From Panorpa germanica (taxonomy: Eukaryota; Arthropoda; Insecta; Mecoptera; Panorpidae), in contig OY783220.1 of the NCBI GenBank assembly GCA_963678705.1, forward strand, positions 7,957,001-8,021,000: a stretch of DNA of 64,000 bases, written 5' to 3'. The notes beneath the pieces are model-generated. The model ran no database searches and had not been told where the DNA came from. It was given only the letters and a program-made list of their open reading frames with translations. Made by a program: the position numbers and the translations under genes. Shown here piece by piece: positions 1 to 10,990 of the stretch. How positions within the stretch are numbered: the stretch's first letter is position 1; the number at the start of each line of letters is the position of its first letter.

Positions 1-64
1 TGCAAACCTTCTAGTACTTGAATTGGAATTAAAAGAGAAACAAAATATGTATACAGTTAAGCTT

Positions 65-538
65 CATTCCACTTACAGTTTTAATATTTTGTTTACGGTT
101 TTATTTCATATTTTAATCTAGATTTCAGTGTTTTAATTTGTTAAGTTTAAGTAATTTAGTTGGTGAGCATGCAACGTTAGTAATATAAATTTTGACAGTT
201 CTACAGTTCGACAAAATTGAATGTGGAATTGCTTTTAATAACAATTAGTAAATGAAATTGTTTTTACTTTTTTATTTTTGACAAACTGATATTGAACTTT
301 CTTTAAAAATAATTCCTAGTGCATTTTGACAGATTGTCATATTTTGCAGGTTATAATATAATGTAGTTTTCTTTTAATTTAGTATTTTTAGTTTAGAAAC
401 ATTGTATCTTGTAAAGTTCTAAGAAAACAAAGAAAACATAAATTAAATTTTCTAAATTAATCATGGTGCAGAGAATGTCTATTCTCATACGCTGTACAAT
501 TTAAATGAAATACAAAATTAAAACAGTTAGTGGGAATG
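65..538 (+). repeat. Repeat B, copy 1 (TIR element)
   Basis: The left end reads CATTCCACTTACAGTTTTAA and the right end AAAACAGTTAGTGGGAATG, an imperfect inverted pair shared with copies at 35172 and 59659. The interior holds the family blocks GACAAACTGATATTGAAC and CATTTTGACAGATTGTC. There is no coding capacity; the 63-codon frame from 505 is incidental. The superfamily is unclear: TTAA lies at the left edge but no matching copy was seen at the right. Confidence 0.75.
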
Positions 539-3159
539 ATTTTTTACGCAAATACATATTAGCTTATTGCGTTAATAGCAAAAAAAAAGGACTAAGGTCT
601 TTGATTTGTATTTATTTTCAATGCAATCATAGTATGAGGCTGCTCCCCTTGTCCCAACTTGCTTTTCATTATAATAGTAGTAGAATCTCAATATAACGAA
701 CTAATTGTCGGATAGGATTATTTAAATAAATTAATATTAATGAAAACTCAGAAATACAATAAATAAATTTACAGTAAAAGGTTTGGTGAATTTTGTGAAG
801 AGTATCAATTAGAACGTCAGTTTATGTCATGTCCGTGCTACACTTTATTCAACCGACTATTGCTATCTCCCTTCTACAACAGAGATGATATTACTTATAC
901 GATTATAAAGAGGCGGATGAAGATGGTTAGTGCAAGAACAGGACAAACGTTTGAGGGGCGGTAGTATCGATGTAACTTGCATATAAACCAATTAAATAGA
1001 TGGCGTAGAGCAAATGCACTAGTCCTTCAATTATCATTATCACATTCTTTTATTATGTACATTTTAAATTAGAAGAAATCAACCACTACATTTTCCATCA
1101 ATACATTACGATATGGATTTTAAAAGAACAAATACAAATAAACAATACATGTATATACATCTATGTATATATGTATATCTAATAAAGAAAACTTTAATTT
1201 AATATATTTCTTAAGAAACAACAAAGTATAAGTTGAAAATGTTTTTTTAGTTTTAATTTATTCACATAACTGTAGAAATTTATTTTGTTAACACACACAC
1301 ACGAGTTTATATATTATATTTAAGGGAACATTTTTAAATATATAGAAAGTATCTAGATACGTAACTAGAATGGAATATAGTAATAAACAAAATCTGTTCG
1401 CTTACACTAATTTTATACTAGGTATTACTAGACAAATTTCTTCGTTAAATTGATCGTACTTTAACCGTATGTTTTCTCATAAACTTAGTTTGAACGAACC
1501 ATTTTTTTTTTGTTTAAATTTAAATTGAAAAAGATAGAATACTGTTCGTTCGCTCGTTTCGTGATCTCATTTTGAATTTAGTGTTATTATAGCCTTGCCA
1601 GGCATCCTGCAGGTGTTGTAAAACAAATATGTATGACATCACGGGGAATACGGTTGGTTATCTATGTAAAGGTTTACTTAAATATTAGCACAGGAATTAG
1701 TTTGACAACAGTTAGCAGAAAGTTAGAAATAATGTGTTTGAGAAATATATACCCACTAAGTACAATTACGCGTATTTAATTATGTCTATTTAACATAAAA
1801 AAAAATATGTTATGTAAAAAGTGTTATCTAATATACAACGTTTTGTTTACTGAAAAATAAACCGTCCTTGTGTCTAATTAATACATCCATTTTAAGAGTT
1901 AGAAATTCTTAAGGATCATTTTAAGGATTACAGGATTTTAAAGTATTTTTATAATATGATTTTAGGCTGAATTTATTTCATTGAAGATACTACGTTTTGC
2001 TAAAGTAAAATGTTACATTTTTTAAGGTAATATTCATGTTTTGTGTTTGGTTTACTGATTGTAGGACTGTGCTATATCAGTATTTTGGTATCGTTAACTG
2101 TTTTTGGTTTCACAATATTTGAAGACTACATTTTCTGTTAGAGATCTACAAAAATACTTTTTAAAATGCAAAATGTTATTTTTGTACATCTCTATTTTCT
2201 GAGAAAAACATGTTAATATATTTTAAACTATTACAAAACTCCACTAGAAAATATTATTAAAGAATGATGCAAAAAGAAGAATAAGGAATTAAAAGAATTA
2301 AAGTGTAAAAGCAGAAGAACGAGCAACATTTATATGTTGAAGATAAGTTCATAGTGAAAAAGATTAAAGAGTTGATAGAATAGGAACACATTTTATAAAA
2401 TTTTGCTGCTTAAGTAGGTATGGAAGTTGGAAGACATAGACAAATGATGGCGTAACGATGACCTTAATTGATCTTAACAGAACTATAAAAATTATAATTA
2501 TGACATTCTGACTAACATTATATTTGAATATTTATTTGGTTTGGTAATTTACATACATATTTTAATAATTATCACATTGAATCACAAAATGGGACAAAGC
2601 AATAGGACCAAAGAGGGGAGCCACAAGCTTAATGACTTCATATCTAATCTAAAAATCGGCATGAAAAAAACGAAAAAACAAGAAAAAAAAATTACGACAA
2701 TTTTCGAATGTGTGACATCACAACAGAGAGGGGAGGGTGTCTATAATGTGGTACAATGAAATTTGTGTGACGTAATTTATAGATGATCTTTCAGAGGTGA
2801 TTTGTGCCCAACTCATTTGATGCATGAACCGACGTAGTTACTTCAACCTTCATCACTTCATTAAGGTTAATCTTCTGCACTTTATAAGAAGAGAACGAGA
2901 AAGATTTGGCACTCGTCGACAAGATAAATCTGTCGGCACTTTCATTGCTTCCCCAACAAATAAATTCAAATATAAAAACCCAAAGATACTATTTCTAAGA
3001 TAATAAATACTTTCTAAGACTTCCAGCATTCTTATTGTTTTACCTCAAGGTCCTCCAATCAACAAGAAACAACATGATTTATCTAATATCGTAGGTTGAG
3101 ATAAAACTTATGAAAAACTTAGGTGACATAGTGTGTATGTGTGTGTAACTAAACATCGT
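539..3159. other. AT-rich non-coding stretch
   Basis: No gene or TIR element was recognised. It holds a short (AC)n run at 1291-1302, TATG-rich runs near 1147-1176 and a purine-rich patch at 2265-2350. The frame from 2541 is Lys-rich low-complexity sequence with no family resemblance. Confidence 0.5.
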
Positions 3160-3450
3160 CGTTTATAATTTGAATCCGCGGTCCGCAATGCGCGGTCGCA
3201 GTCTAACTGGGACTGGGACAACGCAGGGGTTGTTGCAGAGAAGCGAAGCGCGGGGGGAACAACGTGGTAGGGGTGGACAGTTAGAGGGAGTCGAGGTATC
3301 CGTAAAATCGCTCCGGAGTCGCAATCTATCCACCTCGTGTACAACACGGCAAAACAACTTAAAGAAACACACCACCGAAGAAGTTGTCAATCGTCCTAGG
3401 GGACTAACACCATGTGGGGCAAGACTAATCGTACAAGATATTGATATTTA
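3160..3450 (+). promoter_or_regulatory. CpG-rich island, candidate Shaker promoter / 5' UTR exon
   Basis: From about 3174 to 3330 the sequence is densely CpG-containing (CCGCGG, GCGCGG, GAAGCGAAGCGCGG, CTCCGG) in otherwise AT-rich DNA, 1.8 kb upstream of the Shaker start codon on the same strand. Two donor-like sites, GTG|GTAGGG near 3266 and GAG|GTATCC near 3296, could end a non-coding first exon. Reading frames are open on both strands here (for example 93 codons from 3170 on +), but none resembles a known protein, and open frames are expected where GC rises. Strand is given as + only because of the neighbouring exon. A TATA box or initiator could not be assigned. Confidence 0.35.
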
Positions 3451-5002
3451 ATGTGATAAATTTGTGAAAAGTTCAATATAAATAAGTTTTAATGTAAATA
3501 ACACGTTTGGTTTGTAACTGATGAAGATTGAAAGTTGTAAATAAGTAATTTAGAAAAAATCAATTGCGGCGCGTATCGATCATGCTTTTTTTATCATAAT
3601 GGCAATACTTTGTAGACTTCTGGAGAAAGCTCTACTTAAGAAAATAACAAATCAATCACATCCTGTGTGTGTCAATTCAACACGAAAGAATTCGTAAGCT
3701 TCCGCAATCTCCGTACTCACAAATTGGTGTAAATGAAATAATAACCCAAATCGAAGTTCCTGAGTAATCCATCTCAAAAAAGAAAGAAACAGTGAGAAAT
3801 TTCGTCCAATTTTATTGTCAAAAAAAAAAAAGAAATAGAAAGTTGAAAAAAAACAAAACCGACAAGATAAAATGAAGTCAGTAGTAGCAATATATCAACA
3901 GCGTGTGGAACGTGATGTAATTTTATTAACGATGTGCAAAAAAGTGTAAAATTGTTGAAATAAATTCGAGTGCCTTAAACAGCTGTATCTTTATAAATTA
4001 GCATAATTAATAATTTGCATAAAATTAAGTTTTAAGCAGCCAAAAGCTTTAAAAGTTCATTTTTTAACGTACAAGTAACATAAATTAATTTAAAATAAAA
4101 AAAAATAATGTGATTATTAATACGGCCTTCAGATAATATTAAAAATAATAAATAATTTCAATAAAAATTTAAAAAAGAAAATAAAGTTTGATTTTTATAT
4201 TTACTTGGCTTAGTTTAGTGTTAAATGACTTTAATAAAGTTATACATTATAAAGCTTTGTGGGTCGAACATCGATTTATTCAAGAAACTAACATAATTTA
4301 TAAAAGCTCAACTTAAAAAACTGAGCTTATTATCATAAATACAGAAAGAATGTAACACAAGTATTTTATCAAATCAATACAACCGAAATTTGAAAGTAAC
4401 TACTAAAACATGTTCCAGAAAAAATCCTATTAAAGCTTTTCTAGCTTTAGCAATAATATATTGACAATAATAAATGCTAGAGCTTTTGAAGTAGGGCAAC
4501 ATAGATACCATTAGGTAAAATACAAGTCATCGAAAATAAACAAAATAATTAAGCAACTGCAATAACAATAAATATTCGATATATTTTATTTAATTCTCGA
4601 CCACTGACCTTGAACTACTTACGTAACCAACTGCATAAGAGTAAGAAGGATAGAAGATATATTTTCTCGTAATGGAAATATATTCAAAGTGTAAGAGAGA
4701 AAGAAATACGATATGGATGTAAAATATAAATAAAAAATGCATATATCTGTGTGCGTAAGATAGAGATAGTTGTATATAGTTTTTCTTAAAGTGTGTAATA
4801 AAATTTTGTGGTTTATGTAACACAAAACATTAAGTGTAGACAGTAAAGTTAAAGTTTAATTTTAAAAAAGCTTTACCGTGTTAAATATAAAATAAATAGA
4901 GCTTTTATTTTATAACAAGATATAATAAATATACATTTTATTTGTCATACTGATTAAAATTTGAAGAGTATAAACATTTTTGTTTAAATGTGGCTTTTAA
5001 TA
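3451..5002. other. AT-rich non-coding stretch between the CpG island and the Shaker exon
   Basis: Very AT-rich, with A-runs and no open frame of note. If the island at 3.2 kb is a first exon, this is its intron. Confidence 0.4.
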
Positions 5003-5097
5003 TCACCATTCAAAAAAGCTCGAGCTTGGGGTTACACCCCTATGGTGAAGTTCGTAATGGAGTGACATGCACGAGTGTTGTGATGAATTAAACCTCC
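5003..5097 (+). promoter_or_regulatory. Sh: Leader directly upstream of the Shaker start codon
   Basis: This stretch holds two short upstream ORFs (ATG at 5067 and 5083; the second is ATG AAT TAA) and a small stem, GGGGT-TAC-ACCCC, at about 5028-5040. An acceptor-like AG ends the run at about 5018. The start context is CCTCCATGG, a good Kozak match with G at +4. A 5' UTR with short upstream ORFs is plausible, but the transcript boundary is not visible. Confidence 0.4.
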
Positions 5098-5249
5098 ATG
5101 GCTGCTGTGGCTGGACTCTATGGCTTGGGGGACGACGCCAGGCATCCAAGACGACGCGGTGGTGGAGGCGGTGGCGGCGGAGGGGGAGGGGGAAACACGC
5201 GGGACGACTACACTCGCGAGGCACAGAGTCGTGGAGAAACCCCAGACAC
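5098..5249 (+). CDS. Sh: Shaker (Kv1) potassium channel, first coding exon with N-type inactivation ball (partial)
   Basis: Seen: the ATG at 5098 opens a 50-codon frame starting MAAVAGLYGLGDDARHPRRR, then a run of 12 glycines (residues 21-32), then a polar stretch ending near SRGETPD. An in-frame TAA lies 9 bases upstream, so this ATG is the start. The frame stops two bases into codon 51 at a donor, CAC|GTGAGT (GT at 5250-5251), so the exon ends in phase 2. Known: the ShB-type N-terminus of Drosophila Shaker begins MAAVAGLYGLGED followed by basic residues. That peptide is the cytoplasmic ball that plugs the open pore and causes fast A-type inactivation. The layout here, hydrophobic residues 1-11 then R/H/R/R/R, is the same. 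Inferred: the poly-glycine run replaces the Gln-rich linker of the fly protein and serves as chain. T1, S1-S6 and pore exons are not in the window. The gene name is from recall of the family, not a search. Confidence 0.86.
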
Positions 5250-5255
5250 GTGAGT
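5250..5255 (+). other. 5' splice donor of the Shaker ball exon
   Basis: GTGAGT follows the coding frame directly and matches the GTRAGT donor consensus at all six bases. Reading through it gives ACG TGA, an immediate stop, so the frame is coding only if spliced here. Any partner exon must accept phase 2 (two bases of the codon already supplied). Confidence 0.75.
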
Positions 5256-6067
5256 TCAAATATAAATCAGAGAGTTGTACACAACTTATTTGCGGTTGTA
5301 CTCAACTTTAAATTATCACGGTCTAAAGGGCGACAGGATCCCTGGAGCTATGTTAAAAGGTTGAGATGTACATAACTCCTCATAGCAATCTAATTAAAAT
5401 AATCTTATTTCTTAATTAATTTTATAAATCAACAATGGCCATACTTAGCAAATTAAAAATAGTATGTACATTCACTATACAATAAGTCAAACTAACTAAC
5501 TACATGAGCAATTCAATTATAAAACCATACTTTCTTTGTATAAAGTCCTCAAGGACTTTTTTGTATTATTTATGCATTTGTTTTATTAACCTACTTATCA
5601 GCTGACCTCGTTATATATATATATATATTATAATTTAAAAATTATTTTAGAGAAAAACATCAGATGAGATGTTTTGATCGAGATTCGATCAAAAGCAGTA
5701 GTATAATTAATTTTTAATGTGTTTTAAAATCTTGAAAATTAACATGTTAATTTATTTGATTTATAGAGCTTATTACAGTCTGTCCTGTTCTGAGGACATT
5801 CAGTGATAAGTAAGTAAAAAATAAAGTGTCTTGCGCGGGGTGTGCCCTACGACTCATCCCTCAATTTCAACAGATCCTAGATTCTGATTAGTTGGTTAAT
5901 AGGTCCTGAGCTGCTGTCTTTTTTAGTCTGCGTACTATCGAAATTATTGGACAATAGACAGCTGGCCAAATTGTTTGGATGTTCAAGTATTCTCTCTTTG
6001 TATAGGTACAAACCATGGTGCATTCGTGACAATCCTTACTATTTTTTATTGTAATCTTTCTTTAAAG
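5256..6067. other. Start of the presumed intron
   Basis: AT-rich, with a (TA)n tract at 5611-5629 and a slightly GC-richer patch at 5832-5870 (GCGCGGGGTGTGCCC). No exon or repeat family was recognised. Confidence 0.4.
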
Positions 6068-6614
6068 GAGTTCTCCCGTGTGAGCCTGTTTTTTAATCAT
6101 TTTTTGAGAATCTTTTTTGACGTCCAATGAAAAGATAAAACTTTGTGATTTGTATCATTTATTTGTTACTATTTCAAAAGTATGCAAAACAAATTTCATG
6201 TAAAAATTTTCATTAGAACGTATGCTGTACCACTCTGAAGACACCTGCCTCAAAAAAGGAGGCGCTGACTTCCCGTCTATAGATAAAAACGGCGTTTTTA
6301 TATATAGACCAAAATGCATGGAATGAAGTAAAATCGTTTGAAAATATTGAAAATTGGGTTTTTGGAAGACTTCTGAAGAAAAAGTTTCAAATTTATTGAC
6401 TTTTTTGTTTTGAAATAATTAGAAATATTCGGAATTTTTGGAAGATTTCCTACCACTCAACTACGCGCTCCGAACATCTGCTTCTTCTAACTGCTATGTT
6501 TTTATAACGACTTAGAATTTTAAAAAATCACTTTATCAGCATATTCTACAAAAATGTTAAGGAATAAATTTATGTAAAAAAAAAATTTTTTTAACTCATC
6601 ACACGGGAGAACTC
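6068..6614. mobile_element. TIR element with ends GAGTTCTCCCGTGTGA
   Basis: A perfect 16-bp inverted pair, GAGTTCTCCCGTGTGA at 6068 and its complement ending at 6614, bounds 547 bp without coding capacity. Both sides carry TTTAA close to the end, so a TTAA-type target is possible but not exact. Inside, 6275-6309 forms a hairpin with 16-bp arms and one mismatch (GTCTATAGATAAAAAC, loop GGC). Only one copy is in the window. Confidence 0.65.
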
Positions 6615-6779
6615 GTTAAATGCTTATTTAAAATTGATATCGTCTTATTACTTTTATTAATAAATGATTATTATAGTTTATAATTTAGAAATTATATTTT
6701 ATTACCCATTTGTTAAAGATCATTGAAATTAAGAAAAAAAAAATGTAAATATATATTTTAAATGTTCTGCATTCAAAAG

Positions 6780-6980
6780 TCTTTGACCTTGAGTTGAAAG
6801 CAACGTCTTATTAATTGGCGTCTTTCGTGCTGGTGCCGGTGTCGCTATCAATATCATTGTCGTGCCCTTTTCCCGTCATTTGTTGATCGTAATATACCTT
6901 TATATTTTCCCCCAGTAGGTGTTTTCTTCCATTGAGTGCCTTTCAAACACTTTTTCCAGATCCGTGAACTTGAAATCCAT
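6780..6980 (-). pseudogene. Possible decayed coding fragment, unidentified
   Basis: On the minus strand, a GC-richer patch reads in one frame through GRKHLLGENIKVYYDQQMTG and an Asp/Thr-rich tail (DNDIDSDTGTSTKDAN) to a stop near 6812. The adjacent frame upstream reads DFKFTDLEKVFERHSMEEN. Both look protein-like and may be one frame broken by a shift. No family was recognised and there is no second copy in the window. Confidence 0.2.
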
Positions 6981-7549
6981 TTATTTGAAATTTCGTTTTT
7001 ACATCATTTTTCTTTCTAAATAACTATATACATATACGAGTATATCACTAACTCAGTCTGATTTCCGAGGTATGATTTGAAGGGAAAACTAACATACAGC
7101 TAAAGGAATATAGGACTAGGCCTGCTGTGAACGTTTTATTCGTTGATTTCGTTTTAAATAAATGTGGGATGATTATGAGGGAAATATCTTTTAAAAATAA
7201 GATGGAACAGTAAGAGAATGCGTCGTGAGGAAGATGAATGTTGCGGATTTATTGACCGTGACGGTATTTCAAGATGAATATGAGAAATTTACATTTTTCA
7301 AAAAAATTCATGCTATAAAAGTAGTGTAAGGATACAACCACAATCGTTTAGGGTAATTTTTGGTTAATTAAGAACCGTGGGTTAATATCTTTTTACATGA
7401 TAGTGTTTTTTAATAAATATAGGTATATTTATTTATATTTATTATACTTAACATTACTCTAACATAATTATAAATAAAATCGACCAAACTAATGAGCTCC
7501 AAGTAAAAGAACCCTTTCCTTTTGAATTCTTTAGTCCATCTTTAAGTTT

Positions 7550-7900
7550 CCTTGGTCTTTTTAACACTTCTCTCTTTTTCACAATCTTTTTTTCATACGT
7601 CACTCCTATCCCTTGTTTCATTTTCAGTGTTCCTTTTTCTTGTTCTTATCATTCTCACTTCTCCGTTTTCTTACTTCCGCCATCCATCTTCTTCCTTCTA
7701 TCTTCACTTAAACATTTCTTCTACACCCACTCATTACACCTGCACTTAATGTGCAACAGCTCTCCTTCTCTTTGCCACATATCTAACATATTCTCTGTAC
7801 CTTTAATACCGAACATCTGCTTTCTCTTTCTTCGTTACTTAATCTGTTTCTTTCACTACTCCTCTATATTTTGTCTCCCCACAATTGTCTTTTCCTCGCT
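7550..7900. other. Pyrimidine-rich block next to repeat C copy 1
   Basis: About 350 bp of the + strand is strongly C/T-biased, ending exactly where repeat C begins. The minus strand is purine-rich and would read as a Lys/Glu/Arg-rich product. The + frames from 7552 and 7749 are Ser/Phe/Leu-rich reflections of the bias and not genes. Confidence 0.55.
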
Positions 7901-8106
7901 CAGTGAACATTTTGGAGTCACAGCCATCATATTAAACATGCGTATAATTTTTTGGCCATGAAGGAGTTCAGTTTATCGGCTACAAATGGTGGAACAACTC
8001 CATCTGTCAGAATTCAAATGAAGATGAAGTTGATGTGAACTATAATTGAAGTGTAATAGTGATAGAAACGTCACAAAACGGGACACTGCACTAATTGTTT
8101 GCGGGG
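7901..8106 (+). mobile_element. Repeat C, copy 1 (MITE with CCAGTAAACATTTTGG-type ends)
   Basis: The left end is CAGTGAACATTTTGGAGTCA. The body carries the family blocks ATCATATTAAACATGCG, CATGAAGGAGTTCA and GAAGTGTAATAGTGATAG. The right end is GGACACTGCACTAATTG. It matches copies at 36596 and 54894 closely in order and spacing. It is non-coding. Confidence 0.75.
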
Positions 8107-9194
8107 CCATCTTTGTCATCCTTTTTTGTAACTGAACTTCACCATCCCTTTTTCTTATTATCCCCTGCACTTCTCTACCAAAATAATGCAATAATAAACT
8201 TTTTAAGTTGAAGAAACTTTAAACATATATAACAGAGAGTCTTTAAGTCTTGCAATATAGACTCTTTTACATAAATTGCAAAAAGGTTGTCAGACGCTGT
8301 ATTATAAAACTCGTGCACTGCACAATTGTTCTTAACACCCAATCAGTGAAATACAAGAGCATATTCGCTGGAAACTGATATTACATTTTATTGCAATAGT
8401 TTTATAAAATCGACCATTTCAAAATAACAGAAATTGTTTTAATCTTACTTGGAAATATGTTTCAAGATAACTATGCCAGGAGGACAAACTTTAATTAGCT
8501 TCGCTAGTGCTTAACGGTATTAGTAAAACTGATACAGAGTTGAAAAAGAAAATAGTTTCTACACTAAAAAATTATGTAATGCATAGAATCCGTACAGTCA
8601 TAATTAAGAACCAAAAAACGAAACAAAATTCATGTTTTATTCTATAATTTATTTCAGGTAACGATTGAAATTTACAGGACATAAATTTAATTTAGAAAAT
8701 GTAGAAATCTGTTTTCTTTTTGTTGTTTGTATGTATTATTCATCAAAGGTTTACAAAATGCCCTTCTAAATTATTCAATGACCATAAAAATTCACATTGA
8801 ACCCAAATTTGTTTTGTTCATATTGATTTTCAGAGGAAAAGTGTCACGAAATTATTTAACCTTTTCGGCAATACGACATTCCTTTCTCGGTAAAATATTT
8901 CTACAAAATACTTTACTTGTGACTTGACGTGCTGCCCTAATCAAATATAAAACGACAGAGACAAGAAGAAGATATCTAAAATATATGCTATATACCACAT
9001 CACTATTTTGGACAATATTTGGCTGCCTAAATTACCCAACCTACCTTAAATAAGTTGTAAATTGGTTTCATTTTTAGTAAAATTTATTTAGCGCTTAACC
9101 GAAAATATTCATGAATTATTTTACGTAAAGAAAACCTAGTTTTTTTTTATTAATTTAGAATCCTTAAAAAGGTATTTTTTAATTTTATTATTAA
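8107..9194. other. AT-rich non-coding stretch
   Basis: No gene or repeat family was recognised. The first 80 bases after repeat C remain C/T-rich. Confidence 0.4.
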
Positions 9195-9477
9195 GTTAGT
9201 TCTTTATTTTTGACAAACTGATATTGTACTTCTTTTAAATATAAATCCTATTGCATTTTGACAGGTTCTCACATTTTGAAGGTTATAATACAGTACAGCA
9301 TTTTTTAATTTAGTATTTTTAATTTAGAAACATTAGATCTTTTAAGGTTTTAAAAAAACAAAGAAAATTAAAAAATAAATTAAATTAAAACTAGTACTGA
9401 GAATGACAACGCATATTGCCATATGCTAAACAATTTAAATTAAATAGAAAATAAAATTAAAACAGTAAGTGGGAATG
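9195..9477 (+). repeat. Repeat B, copy 2 (left-truncated)
   Basis: It enters the family at GACAAACTGATATTGTAC and continues through to the right terminus AAAACAGTAAGTGGGAATG. The left half present in copies at 65 and 35172 is missing. Confidence 0.75.
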
Positions 9478-10284
9478 ATAGTTTAGATTTATTTTTTAGA
9501 AAACCGTAAAATAGGCCACAAAACATTGTATATTGGATAACATTGTTTATGTTAAAGATAACTTTTTGTGTTTGTTAAACTTAAAATACACATACCACTC
9601 TGTTTAGCGGGTGAACATCTTAATAATTCTTCCATCAATTTCATTATTAGTTGATATCTGTTATTGCAAAATATAGACAGCCATCTGAGAAGGAATACTA
9701 CATCAAACGACAATGACAGATGTGATTAACAATATATTAAAAAAAAAGTTCAGAGAATATGTTATGATGCAAGTAACTTTTAATATAGTTACTACGAGAA
9801 CCATTTTTGTTCAACAATTGTAGAAATGTTTACTACATTCTTATTTATTGGTATAACAGAATATAAATGCGTTATTATAAAATGAAAGCTGTACAAAAAT
9901 CCCTCACACTGCCGCTCCCGTTCCCTCAGTGCACAGGAAAACGTTTTTAATTTGTTATTTTGGGATACAGTGTACAAATAAAGGGGTGAAAACCCATCGT
10001 TAAAAGCCGAAAGGCGTACTTTTAATTACCATTAAAATCCGATAAAAATACTATACGTATATGCGAATAATACATGTCTTTAATGCGACCCGACGCGACG
10101 AGTCGATGCGATTGAAATAAAGCCAGTTGACTTGTGAGCCTTGATATTCACTCTAACGATTCCTGAAGCGCTTTTATTTATCAATGAATTCGTTTGTTCA
10201 AAAATCAAAATGTTGTTGTCAACGTAAAATGTTCGAATAAACTTCTTATATTATAATGTTCCAGGTGTATATTTATGATCTTAT
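9478..10284. other. AT-rich non-coding stretch
   Basis: No gene was recognised. A short CpG patch lies at 10087-10112 (CGACCCGACGCGACGAGTCG). The phrase CTGTTTAGCGGGTGAAC at 9600 resembles CTGTTTAGCGGACGCCC at 19757, hinting at a further shared repeat. Confidence 0.4.
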
Positions 10285-10990
10285 ATGTTTGGTAGTGAAT
10301 TTTGTATGGCAGCGCGAAAACAGTTCCGTCAATGTTTTTAAAAATTGCTTATTTCGTAGAGAAAAAAATTCTTGAGAAAGACTTTTGGCGTCCCCGGATT
10401 ATTCCCTGAATTTCCTGGATACCCGTAATTTTGGAAAAACTGGTAAAAATATGGGCACTTTTTGCTGTATAACTTTTAGTTCGTAAGAGATAGAAAGCTG
10501 AAAATTTGCATGTGTATTAGGGTGTTTAATGTCGACATTTTCCAAAAATTAAAAATTCAAAAATTGAAAAAATTAGGGGGCCCGGTACGGAACTTTGGCG
10601 AATCTTTATATTCTGGATTGTATTCAAAATTTTATTTGGGTGTATGGGGGCAGTTTTTGCCGAAAGTAAAAATTGTGCTATAAAATTGAAATTTTGTATA
10701 TGGGAACTTTGGTAACTTATATACGAATCGAAAAAAAATCCCAAATTTTGAAAAAACGTTAGTCAAATAACGCATAAATCGAAAATATTTTTTATTTTGT
10801 TAAACAAAATAAATTTTTTTAGTCAGTTTATATGAAAATTTATTTCTTTTTAAATGTAAAATTTATATAGGACGAGTTAAGTATTTCAATTTAAAAATTG
10901 AATTAAAATTTGAAATGAAATTACGAATTATTTTATTGAATTCAAATCATAACACTAAAAGGACGTCGTTTGCGATATACTACGCCGTTG
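10285..10990 (+). repeat. Repeat F, copy 1 (likely non-LTR 3' region)
   Basis: About 700 bp pair with 47655-48393 throughout. Shared blocks include CCCGTAATTTTGGAAAAACT, TTAGGGGGCCCGGTA, AAAATTGTGCTA and GTCAAATAACG. Copy 1 ends at ACGTCGTTTGCGATATAC. The copies differ by many substitutions and small indels. No conserved frame was found; the minus frame from 10744 is incidental. Confidence 0.7.

Noticed and set aside
505-696. 63-codon + frame
   Set aside because: It begins inside repeat B's right end and has no counterpart in other copies.
3108-3451. Overlapping open frames of 75-93 codons on both strands
   Set aside because: They arise because the CpG island lacks stop codons; composition is low-complexity and no family is recognisable, so the region is called an island and not a gene.
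7552-7961. Two Ser/Phe/Leu-rich + frames
   Set aside because: They are reflections of the pyrimidine bias; the second runs into repeat C.
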